A stretch of DNA of 64,000 nt, from contig DIYL01000057.1 of NCBI GenBank assembly GCA_002428985.1, forward strand, positions 186,001 to 250,000. Reading direction: 5' to 3'. The notes under the pieces are model-generated. The model did no database searches. It saw only the letters and a list, made by a program, of their open reading frames with translations, and had not been told where the DNA came from. A program made the translations under genes and the position numbers. Origin of the DNA: Anaerolineales bacterium UBA6055. Lineage in GTDB: Bacteria > Chloroflexota > Anaerolineae > Aggregatilineales > Phototrophicaceae. Below are positions 37,031 to 44,967 of the stretch, piece after piece (within the stretch, counting starts at the first letter, position 1; the number at the start of each line of letters is the position of its first letter).

Positions 37031-37216
37031 TTATTCATCTTCAACTTCAATCACTTGTTCGCCACGATATGTACCACACTTTGTGCAGACACGATGTGCA
37101 ATGTGGTATTCACCACAGCTTTCACATTCGACGAGGTGATTGAGACTGAGCGCATCATGAGCACGACGGCGATTACGACGCGACTTGGAGACTTTTCGCT
37201 TTGGAAGGGGTCCCAT
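37031..37216 (-). CDS. rpmF: 50S ribosomal protein L32
   Basis: A 61-residue ribosomal protein of the large subunit. The start MGPLPKRKVSKSRRNRRRAHDAL is the family signature. A four-cysteine zinc ribbon follows, with pairs CESC and CTKC. The tail is acidic. AGGAG lies seven bases before the ATG, and a strong promoter is found 45-70 bases upstream. Confidence 0.97.
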   Translation of the reverse strand: MGPLPKRKVSKSRRNRRRAHDALSLNHLVECESCGEYHIAHRVCTKCGTYRGEQVIEVEDE

Positions 37217-37257
37217 CAGTTTACTCCTACAATTAGTTATGCTGGCACAGAAAAAGA

Positions 37258-37287
37258 ATTATATCTGCCAGATGAATACACTGTCAA
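37258..37287 (-). promoter_or_regulatory. Consensus promoter of rpmF
   Basis: On the minus strand TTGACA (37287-37282) and TATAAT (37263-37258) are separated by 18 bases. Both hexamers match consensus perfectly. Confidence 0.75.
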
Positions 37288-37348
37288 GTGAGGGGTGATT
37301 CAATCTGACCTGCTATACTAAATTATAGCAATAGAAAGACAGGTTATC

Positions 37349-38203
37349 ATGAACAATTTTCTTAAAAAACATATAGAACAAACTCTAAATACAAAAATCA
37401 CCGACACAAAGCACTTATCAGGTGGCATGATTAGTCAGGTTGCTATGATTAGTTGTAATAATCGCAGTCCATTGGTGGTTAAATATGGTGACGATAGCCA
37501 CGACCTCACAATAGAAAGCTACATGCTGACATATCTCAAAACCCATAGTAATCTGCCCATCCCCAAAGTTATCCACGCCGAATCGAACTTATTGATAATA
37601 GATTATGTAGATAGTCAAACTGGGTTGAACGCAACAACAGAAAAGGCATTAGGCAAACTCTTAGCTGAGTTACATCAAGTCACTAACCCACAATACGGTC
37701 TAGAACGAAACACCCTAATTGGACCCATTCACCAACCAAACCCTTTATCGGATTCATGGATCGAGTTCTTTAGAGACAGTCGCCTATTGTATATGGCAGA
37801 TATTGCCCTCAACTCAACATACTTACCCAGACCAATGTATGACCGTATTCAGAAACTTGCGACACAACTTGACCAATTTTTGGTCGAACCAGAAAATCCT
37901 GTCCTCATTCATGGTGATATGTGGACAACCAATATTCTCATTCGCGATAATGAAATCGTCGCCATTATTGATCCAGCGTTATATTATGGGCACAATGAGA
38001 TGGAACTCGCCTATATGACATTATTTGGTAGCGTGAGTCAAAATTTCTTCGACAGTTACACTCAAGTCATATCTGTAGAGGCAGATTTTTTTGATACGCG
38101 ACGACACATCTACAATCTATACCCTTTACTTGTCCATGTGACTATTTTTGGAACCCAATATACATCTTATATACAAACAACACTAAAACGCTTTGGTTTT
38201 TAG
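37349..38203 (+). CDS. Fructosamine kinase family protein
   Basis: A 284-residue small-molecule kinase of the fructosamine-3-kinase family, which phosphorylates sugar adducts on protein amines and so allows deglycation. The motifs are LIHGDMWTTNILI (catalytic HGDxxxxN loop, near residue 190) and AIIDPALYYGHNEMELAYMTLFG (Asp metal ligand plus the family's YYGHNE stretch). The N-terminal LSGGMISQV corresponds to the nucleotide loop. Cellular target unknown. Its stop lies just before the regulatory region of the lysine operon. Confidence 0.88.
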   Translation: MNNFLKKHIEQTLNTKITDTKHLSGGMISQVAMISCNNRSPLVVKYGDDSHDLTIESYMLTYLKTHSNLPIPKVIHAESNLLIIDYVDSQTGLNATTEKALGKLLAELHQVTNPQYGLERNTLIGPIHQPNPLSDSWIEFFRDSRLLYMADIALNSTYLPRPMYDRIQKLATQLDQFLVEPENPVLIHGDMWTTNILIRDNEIVAIIDPALYYGHNEMELAYMTLFGSVSQNFFDSYTQVISVEADFFDTRRHIYNLYPLLVHVTIFGTQYTSYIQTTLKRFGF

Positions 38204-38233
38204 ACAGTTTGTTGCACAATGCACAACGAATTT

Positions 38234-38265
38234 CATACATAATGTATGTAGTGTTATTGTATAAT
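38234..38265 (+). promoter_or_regulatory. Promoter and operator-like palindrome of the lysine operon
   Basis: A perfect TATAAT at 38260-38265 serves as the -10 box. Where the -35 box should lie there is no TTGACA but a perfect inverted repeat CATACAT-A-ATGTATG (38234-38248). A tandem repeat TGCACAA-TGCACAA sits further up at 38213-38226. The weak -35 together with a palindrome over it suggests control by a DNA-binding protein. Confidence 0.5.
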
Positions 38266-38315
38266 GCACGTTAAAGTGTTAGCGTAAACAAATTCGAGCA
38301 AAATCTAGGTCAATT

Positions 38316-38369
38316 ATGAACACACAAGTTTCCACAAGCAAGAAGGCAAAGAAGATCTACACCCACTAA
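38316..38369 (+). CDS. First Lys-rich leader peptide of the lysine operon
   Basis: A 17-residue peptide MNTQVSTSKKAKKIYTH preceded by TAGGT. Four of its residues are Lys (codons AAG AAG GCA AAG AAG, 38340-38354). It lies 50 bases after the -10 box and ends 40 bases before a terminator. It has the form of an attenuator leader peptide that senses charged lysyl-tRNA. Confidence 0.78.
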   Translation: MNTQVSTSKKAKKIYTH

Positions 38370-38434
38370 TTCTGGGCTTGTTTGTGCTACTTGGTAAAAC
38401 TTGCAGATACCCGCCCAGATGAGGCGGGTTTTTT
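38333..38434 (+). promoter_or_regulatory. Lysine attenuator 1 (pause, anti-terminator and terminator segments)
   Basis: Segment 1 (CACAAGCAAG, 38333-38342, overlapping the first Lys codon) pairs with segment 2b (CTTGTTTGTG, 38377-38386), 10 bp with one wobble. Segment 2a (TCTGGGC, 38371-38377, right after the stop codon) pairs with segment 3 (GCCCAGA, 38413-38419), 7 bp perfect. Segment 3 overlaps the left arm of the terminator CCCGCC-N7-GGCGGG-TTTTTT (38410-38434). Ribosome stalling at Lys codons hides segment 1 and frees segment 2 to block the terminator. A ribosome at the stop codon hides segment 2 and lets the terminator form. Confidence 0.8.
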
Positions 38435-38474
38435 GATTCTCATAAATACCTATATAGCAAAGGCATATCAAAAT

Positions 38475-38534
38475 ATGAAACATAGTATGATCAGCAAGAC
38501 AAAACAATTGAAGAAGACCAAACAGATTATCTAA
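38475..38534 (+). CDS. Second Lys-rich leader peptide of the lysine operon
   Basis: A 19-residue peptide MKHSMISKTKQLKKTKQII with six Lys residues, closed by a TAA immediately followed by TAG. AAAGG lies 11 bases upstream. It begins 41 bases after the first terminator and is followed by a second one, so it repeats the leader-peptide arrangement with an unrelated sequence. Confidence 0.78.
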   Translation: MKHSMISKTKQLKKTKQII

Positions 38535-38605
38535 TAGCTTTGATGTGCCTACAAACCATGTTCACAACACCGCTATCTGAAAATCAGCTATAGCGGTTTT
38601 TTTTT
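38534..38605 (+). promoter_or_regulatory. Lysine attenuator 2 (anti-terminator candidate and terminator)
   Basis: The terminator is ACCGCTAT / ATAGCGGT with an inner CTGA/TCAG extension, followed by nine T (38569-38605). Directly after the leader stop codon, ATAGC (38534-38538) with the following TG and TGTG can pair with CACA, CA and GCTAT at 38563-38576. That is 11 pairs with small internal mismatches and would disrupt the terminator. A segment-1 partner inside the peptide frame is weaker (ATCA-GC at 38490-38495 against GCTTTGAT). Confidence 0.7.
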
Positions 38606-38648
38606 GACAAGTCGATTTAATCAATTTAGAAAGTCAGGAGACAAAATC

Positions 38649-38831
38649 ATGATTAGAAATACTGGAATCCCACTTTGCCCAGAATGTGATGCCGAAGTCG
38701 ACATCCCAAGTGATGCGATGGTAAATGAACTTATTTCCTGTGCAGAATGTGGCGCAGAACTCGAGATTATGAGCCTCGACCCAATTGAACTAGACCTTGC
38801 ACCAGAAGTAGAAGAAGACTGGGGAGAATAA
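38649..38831 (+). CDS. lysW: Alpha-aminoadipate carrier protein LysW
   Basis: LysW is the amino-group carrier for lysine synthesis: its C-terminal Glu is linked to alpha-aminoadipate, and the intermediates stay bound until lysine is released. The 60-residue acidic protein has a zinc ribbon with cysteine pairs CPEC and CAEC and ends in the diagnostic EDWGE. ATG 38649 follows AGGAG by eight bases. It is the first structural gene of the operon, six bases before lysX, and comes after two attenuators. Confidence 0.97.
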   Translation: MIRNTGIPLCPECDAEVDIPSDAMVNELISCAECGAELEIMSLDPIELDLAPEVEEDWGE

Positions 38832-38837
38832 ACCACT

Positions 38838-39716
38838 ATGCGCGTTGCCTTGCTTGTCACCCATATACGAGCCGAAGAAAAACTCATTATCGCTGCATTT
38901 AACAATCGGGATGTAAATCCAGACATCATTCTTGATCGTGAACTAAATTTTAATGTGTCACAAGGTGCAGAACAACTTGCACCGTCGGGTATTGCTTGGA
39001 GCGAATATGATGTTGTATTCGAACGCTGTGTAAGCACTTCACGTGGGATGTATGCCCTAGCAATTTTAAACAGTTGGGGAATCCGTACCTTTAACACATA
39101 TGAAACAGCGGCAATTTGTGGAGACAAACTTCGCACAAGTATTGCTCTAACACAACATAATGTTCCCCAACCACACACCCGTGTCGCATTTACACCCAAT
39201 AGCGCAATGGATGCAATAGATGATGTTGCCTACCCTGCCGTACTTAAACCCGTAACCGGATCATGGGGAAGATTGCTAGCACGTGTTCACAACCGTGATA
39301 GTGCCGAAGCCATTATCGAACATCGCCAAACACTCGGTGACTACAATCATCATATCTACTATGTTCAAGAGTATGTAGACAAACCAGGACGGGACATCCG
39401 CGCATTTGTTGTTGGAGCTCGTACAATCGCAGCGATTTACCGTTCCTCTAACCATTGGATCACCAATACAGCTCGTGGTGGTGATGCAACCAACTGCCCT
39501 GTCACACCAGAGTTAAACGAGATATGTGTCCAAGCAGCCCAAGCAGTAGGCGGTGGTATTCTAGCGATTGATATTCTAGAAGATGCACAAGGAAACTTCG
39601 TAGTCAATGAAATTAACCACACGATGGAGTTCCGTAACAGTAGTAAACCTACAGGCATTGACATTGCTCAAGAAGTTATTAATTACGTCATTGATGAAAT
39701 CGGAGTAGTTGCGTGA
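38838..39716 (+). CDS. lysX: Alpha-aminoadipate--LysW ligase
   Basis: LysX attaches alpha-aminoadipate to the C-terminal Glu of LysW using ATP. The 292-residue protein is an ATP-grasp ligase of the RimK/LysX group. Signatures are LKPVTGSWGRLLARV (ATP loop), YVQEYVDKPGRDIRAFVVG, the substrate-binding WITNTARGGDATNC and the metal site FVVNEINHTMEFR. The related ArgX would use glutamate instead, but the flanking lysine genes favour aminoadipate. Its stop overlaps the GTG start of the next gene by 4 bases. Confidence 0.93.
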   Translation: MRVALLVTHIRAEEKLIIAAFNNRDVNPDIILDRELNFNVSQGAEQLAPSGIAWSEYDVVFERCVSTSRGMYALAILNSWGIRTFNTYETAAICGDKLRTSIALTQHNVPQPHTRVAFTPNSAMDAIDDVAYPAVLKPVTGSWGRLLARVHNRDSAEAIIEHRQTLGDYNHHIYYVQEYVDKPGRDIRAFVVGARTIAAIYRSSNHWITNTARGGDATNCPVTPELNEICVQAAQAVGGGILAIDILEDAQGNFVVNEINHTMEFRNSSKPTGIDIAQEVINYVIDEIGVVA

Positions 39717-40738
39717 TTCAAGCAGGTATTATCGGCGGAAGTGGCTATACAGGGGGCGAGCTATTACGTCTACTGCACTTCCACCCAAAGGTTGAAGTAA
39801 CACAAATTACTAGTCGAGAGCATGCCGGACGTTATGTTCACATCGTCCATCCAAATATGCGTGATGTTGCTCGCCTAAAATTTATTCACCCTGATGCAGT
39901 CGAGGCATGTGATGTTTTATTCCTGTGTCTACCACATAAAACATCTGCCAAACACATCGATCATTATGCTAACCTCGCGCCCAAAATTGTTGATCTATCG
40001 GCAGATTTTCGCTTGAGTTCAACATCAGCTTATGAGAAATGGTATGGTGAACCCCATGCCGCCCCTGAATGGCTCGATAAATTCGTGTATGGATTACCCG
40101 AGCAAAAACGCGAACAACTTACAGGCGCAAATTATGCCAGTGGTGTTGGCTGTAATGCAACAACAGTTAATCTTGCATTATATCCGTTAGTGCAGTCCGG
40201 CTTATTAGACCGTGCTTTCATCGAAGTTAAAGTGGGGTCATCCGAAGGCGGCAACAAATCCAATGCAGGTTCGCATCATCCCATCCGTAGTGGTGCAGTG
40301 CGTACTTACAAAGCAACAGGACATCGCCACAAAGCCGAAGTTGAAATGATCCTCGGTGATGATGTAGCAATTGATTTTGCGGTGACTGCAATCGAGATGG
40401 TACGTGGCATTCATCTACTCGCCCACTGCTACTTAAACGAGGCCAAAGCCGAAAAAGACATCTGGAAAATTTATCGTGGTGCATACCGCGAAGAACCATT
40501 TATTCGCCTCGTCAGTGGTCGAATCGGTTTACATCGCTTGCCAGAGCCACGGGTTGTCGCAGGAACAAACTTCTGTGACATCGGTTTTGAATTAGATGAC
40601 GATGGTCGACATCTTGTTCTGGTTGCGGCACTCGACAATCTGGGTAAAGGTGCAGCTGGGTCAGCGGTCCAGAGCATGAATCTAATGTTTGAATTTGAAG
40701 AAACAACGGGATTGCAATTCCCTGGAATCTATCCATAA
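39713..40738 (+). CDS. lysY: LysW-aminoadipyl-6-phosphate reductase (ArgC family)
   Basis: This NADPH-dependent reductase converts the LysW-bound acyl phosphate to the semialdehyde. It has 341 residues. The dinucleotide motif GGSGYTGGELLRLL opens the protein, and the catalytic Cys is in GVGCNATTVNLALYPL near residue 148. The conserved GSSEGGNKSNAGSHHPIR stretch also marks the ArgC/LysY family. It starts at GTG 39713, overlapping the lysX stop. ArgC activity on acetylglutamate cannot be excluded from sequence. Confidence 0.92.
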   Translation: MIQAGIIGGSGYTGGELLRLLHFHPKVEVTQITSREHAGRYVHIVHPNMRDVARLKFIHPDAVEACDVLFLCLPHKTSAKHIDHYANLAPKIVDLSADFRLSSTSAYEKWYGEPHAAPEWLDKFVYGLPEQKREQLTGANYASGVGCNATTVNLALYPLVQSGLLDRAFIEVKVGSSEGGNKSNAGSHHPIRSGAVRTYKATGHRHKAEVEMILGDDVAIDFAVTAIEMVRGIHLLAHCYLNEAKAEKDIWKIYRGAYREEPFIRLVSGRIGLHRLPEPRVVAGTNFCDIGFELDDDGRHLVLVAALDNLGKGAAGSAVQSMNLMFEFEETTGLQFPGIYP

Positions 40739-40757
40739 ACAAAGGTAAACGATAACA

Positions 40758-41567
40758 ATGACACTTGCGAATATTCTTGTTGTCAAATTGGGTGGCGGTG
40801 AAGGACTCGATCTTGCCGCATCCTGTGATGATCTAGCACAAATTGCACAACAACGTCCATTAGTTGTTGTACACGGTGTTAGCGCAATTATGAACCAGAT
40901 GTGCCAAGACTTAGGTGTAGAAGTCCAGACACTCACATCACCATCAGGGCATAGTTCGCGCTATACCAATCCAGAAGTCCGCGATATTTTTGTACGTGCA
41001 TCTGAGCTAGCAAACGAACGCGTAGTATCAGCCCTCCGTCAACGCGGTGTCAATGCAGTCGGACTTGTCAGCGAAAATGTTGTCGTCAATGGATCACGCA
41101 AAAAAGCAATCCGCGCTGTTGTAAAAGGTCGTGTGCGTGTCGTACGTGATGATTATAGTGGTTCAATTGACGGTGTCACAAGCAATCCGCTCACAGATTT
41201 AATTGAAAATGGGCAAGTACCTGTACTACCACCAATGGCAACAAGCGATGACGGGTTACTCAACGTGGACGGTGACCGTGCAAGTGCAGCAGTTGCAGGT
41301 GCATTAAATGCCGAAGAACTTCTTATCCTGAGCAATGTACGCGGACTTTATAGTAACTTCCCTGATGAAACATCATTCGTCAGTGAAGTACCCCGTACAA
41401 AACTCGATACTGCACTCGACTGGGCAGAAGGTCGTATGAAACGTAAAGTACTCGGTGCCCAAGAAGCCCTCGATGGCGGCGTCAATCGCGTCATTATTGG
41501 AGATGGGCGCGTGACAAGCCCTGCAACGCAAGCATTAGCCGGCGAAGGAACAACATTTCTATCATGA
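40758..41567 (+). CDS. lysZ: LysW-aminoadipate kinase (ArgB family)
   Basis: LysZ phosphorylates the side-chain carboxyl of LysW-bound aminoadipate. The 269-residue amino-acid kinase begins VVKLGGGEGLD (phosphate-binding loop) and contains PVLPPMATSDDGLLNVDGDRAS and a KRKVLGAQEALDGGVNRVIIGDG tail, as in LysZ/ArgB. It ends in the lysJ start (4-base ATGA overlap). The upstream gap of 19 bases has only a weak ribosome site. Confidence 0.93.
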   Translation: MTLANILVVKLGGGEGLDLAASCDDLAQIAQQRPLVVVHGVSAIMNQMCQDLGVEVQTLTSPSGHSSRYTNPEVRDIFVRASELANERVVSALRQRGVNAVGLVSENVVVNGSRKKAIRAVVKGRVRVVRDDYSGSIDGVTSNPLTDLIENGQVPVLPPMATSDDGLLNVDGDRASAAVAGALNAEELLILSNVRGLYSNFPDETSFVSEVPRTKLDTALDWAEGRMKRKVLGAQEALDGGVNRVIIGDGRVTSPATQALAGEGTTFLS

Positions 41568-42733
41568 TTGATACAACGACACTTTTTGAAATTGAAGATG
41601 CCCACACATCTGGTGCATACCCTAAACGTCCGACAGCATTGTTACGAGGTGAAGGTGTCTATGCCTATGATGAACAGGGCAACCGTTATCTGGATGCAAC
41701 GAGTGGACAAGGTGTAACCGCACTTGGACATTGTCATCCAGCAATCACCCAAGCTGTTACTGAACAAGCTCAGACACTCATCACATGTCCAGAAGCATTC
41801 TATAATGATCGGCGTGCTGAATTATACGAACTGCTTGTCAGCATCACACCAGCAGACTTAAATCGTTTCTTTTTCTGCAACAGTGGCGCAGAAGCCATCG
41901 AAGGCGCACTTAAAGTCGCTAAGTTATTAACTCAACGCGAAGGCATTGTCGCGACAAAACGTGCATTTCATGGTCGGACTACAGGTGCACTCTCCATGAC
42001 ATGGACGCCAAAATATCGCAAGCCATTCCAATCATGGTTGCCTCATGTCACACATATCGCCTATGGGGATATTGAAGCTGCTCGTGAAGTAATCACAGAA
42101 GATACCGCCGCTATTGTTGTCGAAGCAGTACAGGGTGAAGGTGGTGTTTATCCGGCGGATCCAGAATATTTACAGGCATTACGTGAAATCTGTGACACAA
42201 CAGGTACACTGCTTATAATAGACGAAATTCAAGCAGGTATCGGGCGTACAGGAAAATGGTTTGCATTTGAACATGCAGGAATCGTTCCTGACATTTTTAC
42301 AATGGGCAAAGCTATTGCAGGTGGCCTACCAATGGGCGCAGTATGCTGGCGAGAAGCACACGGGCAAATCCCACGTAGTACCCATGGTAGTACATTTGGA
42401 GGTAATCCACTCGTCTGTGCGACATCAATCGCGACGTTAACGACAATCCGAGACGAAAACCTCGTTCAACAAGCAGCAGAAAATGGTCGATGGTTCTTAG
42501 AGCAACTTGAAGCACTCAACTTACAATCCGTACGCGAAGTACGTGGACGTGGTTTAATGATCGGTTTGGAATTACGTGGACGTGTCACCCCAATCCTAAA
42601 AGCATTACAAGAAGACCATAGCATTCTTGCTTTGCCAGCGGGGTTAACAACTTTGCGATTCTTACCACCGTTGATTATCACACGTGATGAACTCCAAACG
42701 ATTGTTGACGCTGTCGCACAGGTATTGGACTAA
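41564..42733 (+). CDS. lysJ: LysW-aminoadipate semialdehyde aminotransferase
   Basis: LysJ transaminates the LysW-bound semialdehyde to LysW-lysine. The 389-residue class III PLP aminotransferase shows FFCNSGAEAIEGALKVA (phosphate-binding), LLIIDEIQAGIGRTGKWFAFEH (cofactor-ring Asp) and FTMGKAIAGGLPMGAV with its PLP Lys near residue 248. It overlaps lysZ by 4 bases and is 2 bases from lysK. By homology it could also serve as ArgD in arginine synthesis. Confidence 0.93.
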   Translation: MIDTTTLFEIEDAHTSGAYPKRPTALLRGEGVYAYDEQGNRYLDATSGQGVTALGHCHPAITQAVTEQAQTLITCPEAFYNDRRAELYELLVSITPADLNRFFFCNSGAEAIEGALKVAKLLTQREGIVATKRAFHGRTTGALSMTWTPKYRKPFQSWLPHVTHIAYGDIEAAREVITEDTAAIVVEAVQGEGGVYPADPEYLQALREICDTTGTLLIIDEIQAGIGRTGKWFAFEHAGIVPDIFTMGKAIAGGLPMGAVCWREAHGQIPRSTHGSTFGGNPLVCATSIATLTTIRDENLVQQAAENGRWFLEQLEALNLQSVREVRGRGLMIGLELRGRVTPILKALQEDHSILALPAGLTTLRFLPPLIITRDELQTIVDAVAQVLD

Positions 42734-42735
42734 TC

Positions 42736-43788
42736 ATGGTGCAACTCTCTGACACAAATGCAGAGCAACTTATTCATGATCTTGTGTCTATTCCAAGCCC
42801 ATCACGAGAAGAACGTAACGCCTCAGAATTTCTCGTGTCATGGATGGACACAAATGGATATGATGAAAGTTTTGTCGATGAGGCAGGTAATGCAGTTGGC
42901 ATTATTGGTGACGGCGATCGTGAAATTGTATTATTAGGACATATCGACACCTTCCCCGGTTTTCCTGATGTATATGTCGACGGACGCATGCTTTACGGAC
43001 GTGGTTCAGTAGATGCAAAAGGACCACTTTGTACATTTTCAGTCGCAGCCCGTCGCGCACAATTACAGGAAAATGTCCGTGTAGTTGTCATCGGTGCAGT
43101 CGAGGAAGAAGCAGCTACAAGTAAAGGTGCACGATTTGCCGCTACCCAATATCAACCAGATTTATGTGTTATCGGTGAACCATCACATTGGGATAGAATA
43201 ACACTCGGCTACAAAGGGCGTTTACTACTCGATTGGCGATGGGAAGGTGGCATGTCGCACAGTGCAGGTGATGCACTCAGCCCTGCCGAGCACGCAATTG
43301 AATACTGGCAAATGATAAAAGCTTACGCCGATGAGTATAATAAAGACATCAACTCGATATTTGCTAGTTTTGACGCATCAGTTCGAGACATCAACACTCA
43401 TCTGGACGGTGTAAATGGTGTTGCCGAGATGACAGTCGGCTTCCGACTTCCACCAAATATAAAACCTGAAGAAGTTATAGAACGCTTTCCGGCTACAAAT
43501 GATGCAATCATCAGTCCACGCGGTGGTGAAATTGCTTTTACGGGAGACAAAAATTCTGAATTGAGTCGCTATTTCCGGCGTGCGATTCGTGCAAATGACG
43601 GCAAACCACGGTTTTTGTATAAAACTGGTACAGCTGATATGAATGTGGTTGGACCTGTATGGAATTGTCCAATTATCGCCTATGGTCCAGGAGATTCTTC
43701 ACTCGACCACACCCCCCACGAACATCTTGATTTAGATGAATATTTACGCGCTATCAGCGTTTTAACAAGCGTTCTAGAAGCTATCTAG
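42736..43788 (+). CDS. lysK: LysW-lysine hydrolase (M20 peptidase family)
   Basis: LysK frees lysine from its carrier. The 350-residue zinc metallopeptidase of the M20 family shows LLGHIDTFPG and YGRGSVDAKGPL (metal His and bridging Asp). EEEAATSKG carries the catalytic Glu, and GEPSHWDRITLGYKG follows. The C-terminal metal His lies in DHTPHEHLDL. It resembles ArgE/DapE relatives, but context assigns it to the LysW route. Confidence 0.93.
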   Translation: MVQLSDTNAEQLIHDLVSIPSPSREERNASEFLVSWMDTNGYDESFVDEAGNAVGIIGDGDREIVLLGHIDTFPGFPDVYVDGRMLYGRGSVDAKGPLCTFSVAARRAQLQENVRVVVIGAVEEEAATSKGARFAATQYQPDLCVIGEPSHWDRITLGYKGRLLLDWRWEGGMSHSAGDALSPAEHAIEYWQMIKAYADEYNKDINSIFASFDASVRDINTHLDGVNGVAEMTVGFRLPPNIKPEEVIERFPATNDAIISPRGGEIAFTGDKNSELSRYFRRAIRANDGKPRFLYKTGTADMNVVGPVWNCPIIAYGPGDSSLDHTPHEHLDLDEYLRAISVLTSVLEAI

Positions 43789-43806
43789 ACACCTACAGGA
43801 GACCTC

Positions 43807-44967
43807 ATGCAACCGCAAAACCGTCGTCAAATACCAATCCAAGATTTCCATTTTATTGATTCTACTTTACGCGAAGGTGAGCAGTTTCGTGGGACACATT
43901 TCACAATCGAAGATAAGCGAGAGATCGCGCAACTCCTTGACGAATTTGGCGTAGAATATTTAGAACTGTCAACACCTGTCGCTAGTCCACAAAGTGCTGA
44001 TGCCATCCGAACATTAGCGGATATGCCACGTAATTTTCGTTTGCTGACGCACGTCCGAGCCAATCTAGACGATGCAAAACTAGCAGTCGATTGCGGTGTC
44101 GATGGTGTCGATGTTTATATTGGAACGTCCACGTACATGCGCCAATATAGTCATGGCAGAAGCCTCGAACAAGTTATTGAGATAGGTCAAGAGGTGATCG
44201 AATATCTCAATAGCCAAGGTATGGAGACACGGTTCAGCACAGAGGATACTTTTCGCAGTAATTTTGCTGATGTCATGACCGTATATCGTGCCATGGACTT
44301 AGCCGGAGTAAATCGTGTTGGAGTCGCAGATACAGTCGGTATCGCTGACCCACTACGCACCTACAACTTAATATCAAATCTACGCGATGTTGTGGATTGT
44401 GATATCGAATTCCACGGTCATAACGACAGTAGCTGTGCGGTTGCTAACGCATTTTGTGCCTTACAAGCCGGCGCAACACATATAGACACAACAGTGCTTG
44501 GCATCGGCGAACGCAATGGCATTACCGCTATGGGTGCATTAATTGCCCGTCTCTATACGTATGATAAATCCCTCGTGGAAAAATACGATCTCACCCTACT
44601 GAATGAAATTGAACGTCTTGTATCCAGCAAATTAGGTATCGGCGTACCCTTTAATACACCGATTACTGGTGAAGTTGCATTTCACCATAAAGCTGGTGTT
44701 CATACCAAAGCTGTCTTACAAAATCCAACAACATACGAAGCTATCAATCCAGAAGACTTCGGTATGACACGAATCATTGATGTAGCACATCGACTAGTCG
44801 GGCGGAATGCAATCCGTGATCGTGCTGCAACACTAGGGCTTAATCTACCCGAGGATGTGTTACGTCAAGCCACATCACAGGTCAAAGCAATGGCAGATGA
44901 GCAGCGCATCACCATGACCGATGTTGATAAAATCCTGAATGATATTATACAACCCGTTGATGATTAA
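43807..44967 (+). CDS. lysS: Homocitrate synthase
   Basis: This enzyme condenses acetyl-CoA with 2-oxoglutarate, the first committed step of the alpha-aminoadipate pathway. The 386-residue HMGL-like TIM barrel opens IDSTLREGEQFRGTHFT (metal and substrate loop). It continues with DTVGIADPLRTYNLI and EFHGHNDSSCAVANAF (metal His pair), then GIGERNGITAMGALIARLY. Short length and the missing C-terminal regulatory domain distinguish it from isopropylmalate synthase. Feedback inhibition by lysine is known in the family. Its stop nearly touches the opposing MFS gene. Confidence 0.93.
   Translation: MQPQNRRQIPIQDFHFIDSTLREGEQFRGTHFTIEDKREIAQLLDEFGVEYLELSTPVASPQSADAIRTLADMPRNFRLLTHVRANLDDAKLAVDCGVDGVDVYIGTSTYMRQYSHGRSLEQVIEIGQEVIEYLNSQGMETRFSTEDTFRSNFADVMTVYRAMDLAGVNRVGVADTVGIADPLRTYNLISNLRDVVDCDIEFHGHNDSSCAVANAFCALQAGATHIDTTVLGIGERNGITAMGALIARLYTYDKSLVEKYDLTLLNEIERLVSSKLGIGVPFNTPITGEVAFHHKAGVHTKAVLQNPTTYEAINPEDFGMTRIIDVAHRLVGRNAIRDRAATLGLNLPEDVLRQATSQVKAMADEQRITMTDVDKILNDIIQPVDD

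Noticed and set aside
37001..37291. A plus-strand reading frame across rpmF.
   Set aside because: It is the antisense shadow of the clearly identified ribosomal protein L32 gene and its promoter.
38204..38648. A lysine riboswitch (L-box) or a T-box in the lysW leader.
   Set aside because: The leader is cut by two terminators only about 100-170 bases apart and is largely filled by two Lys-rich reading frames. I see no long multi-helix aptamer and no T-box anti-terminator bulge consensus.
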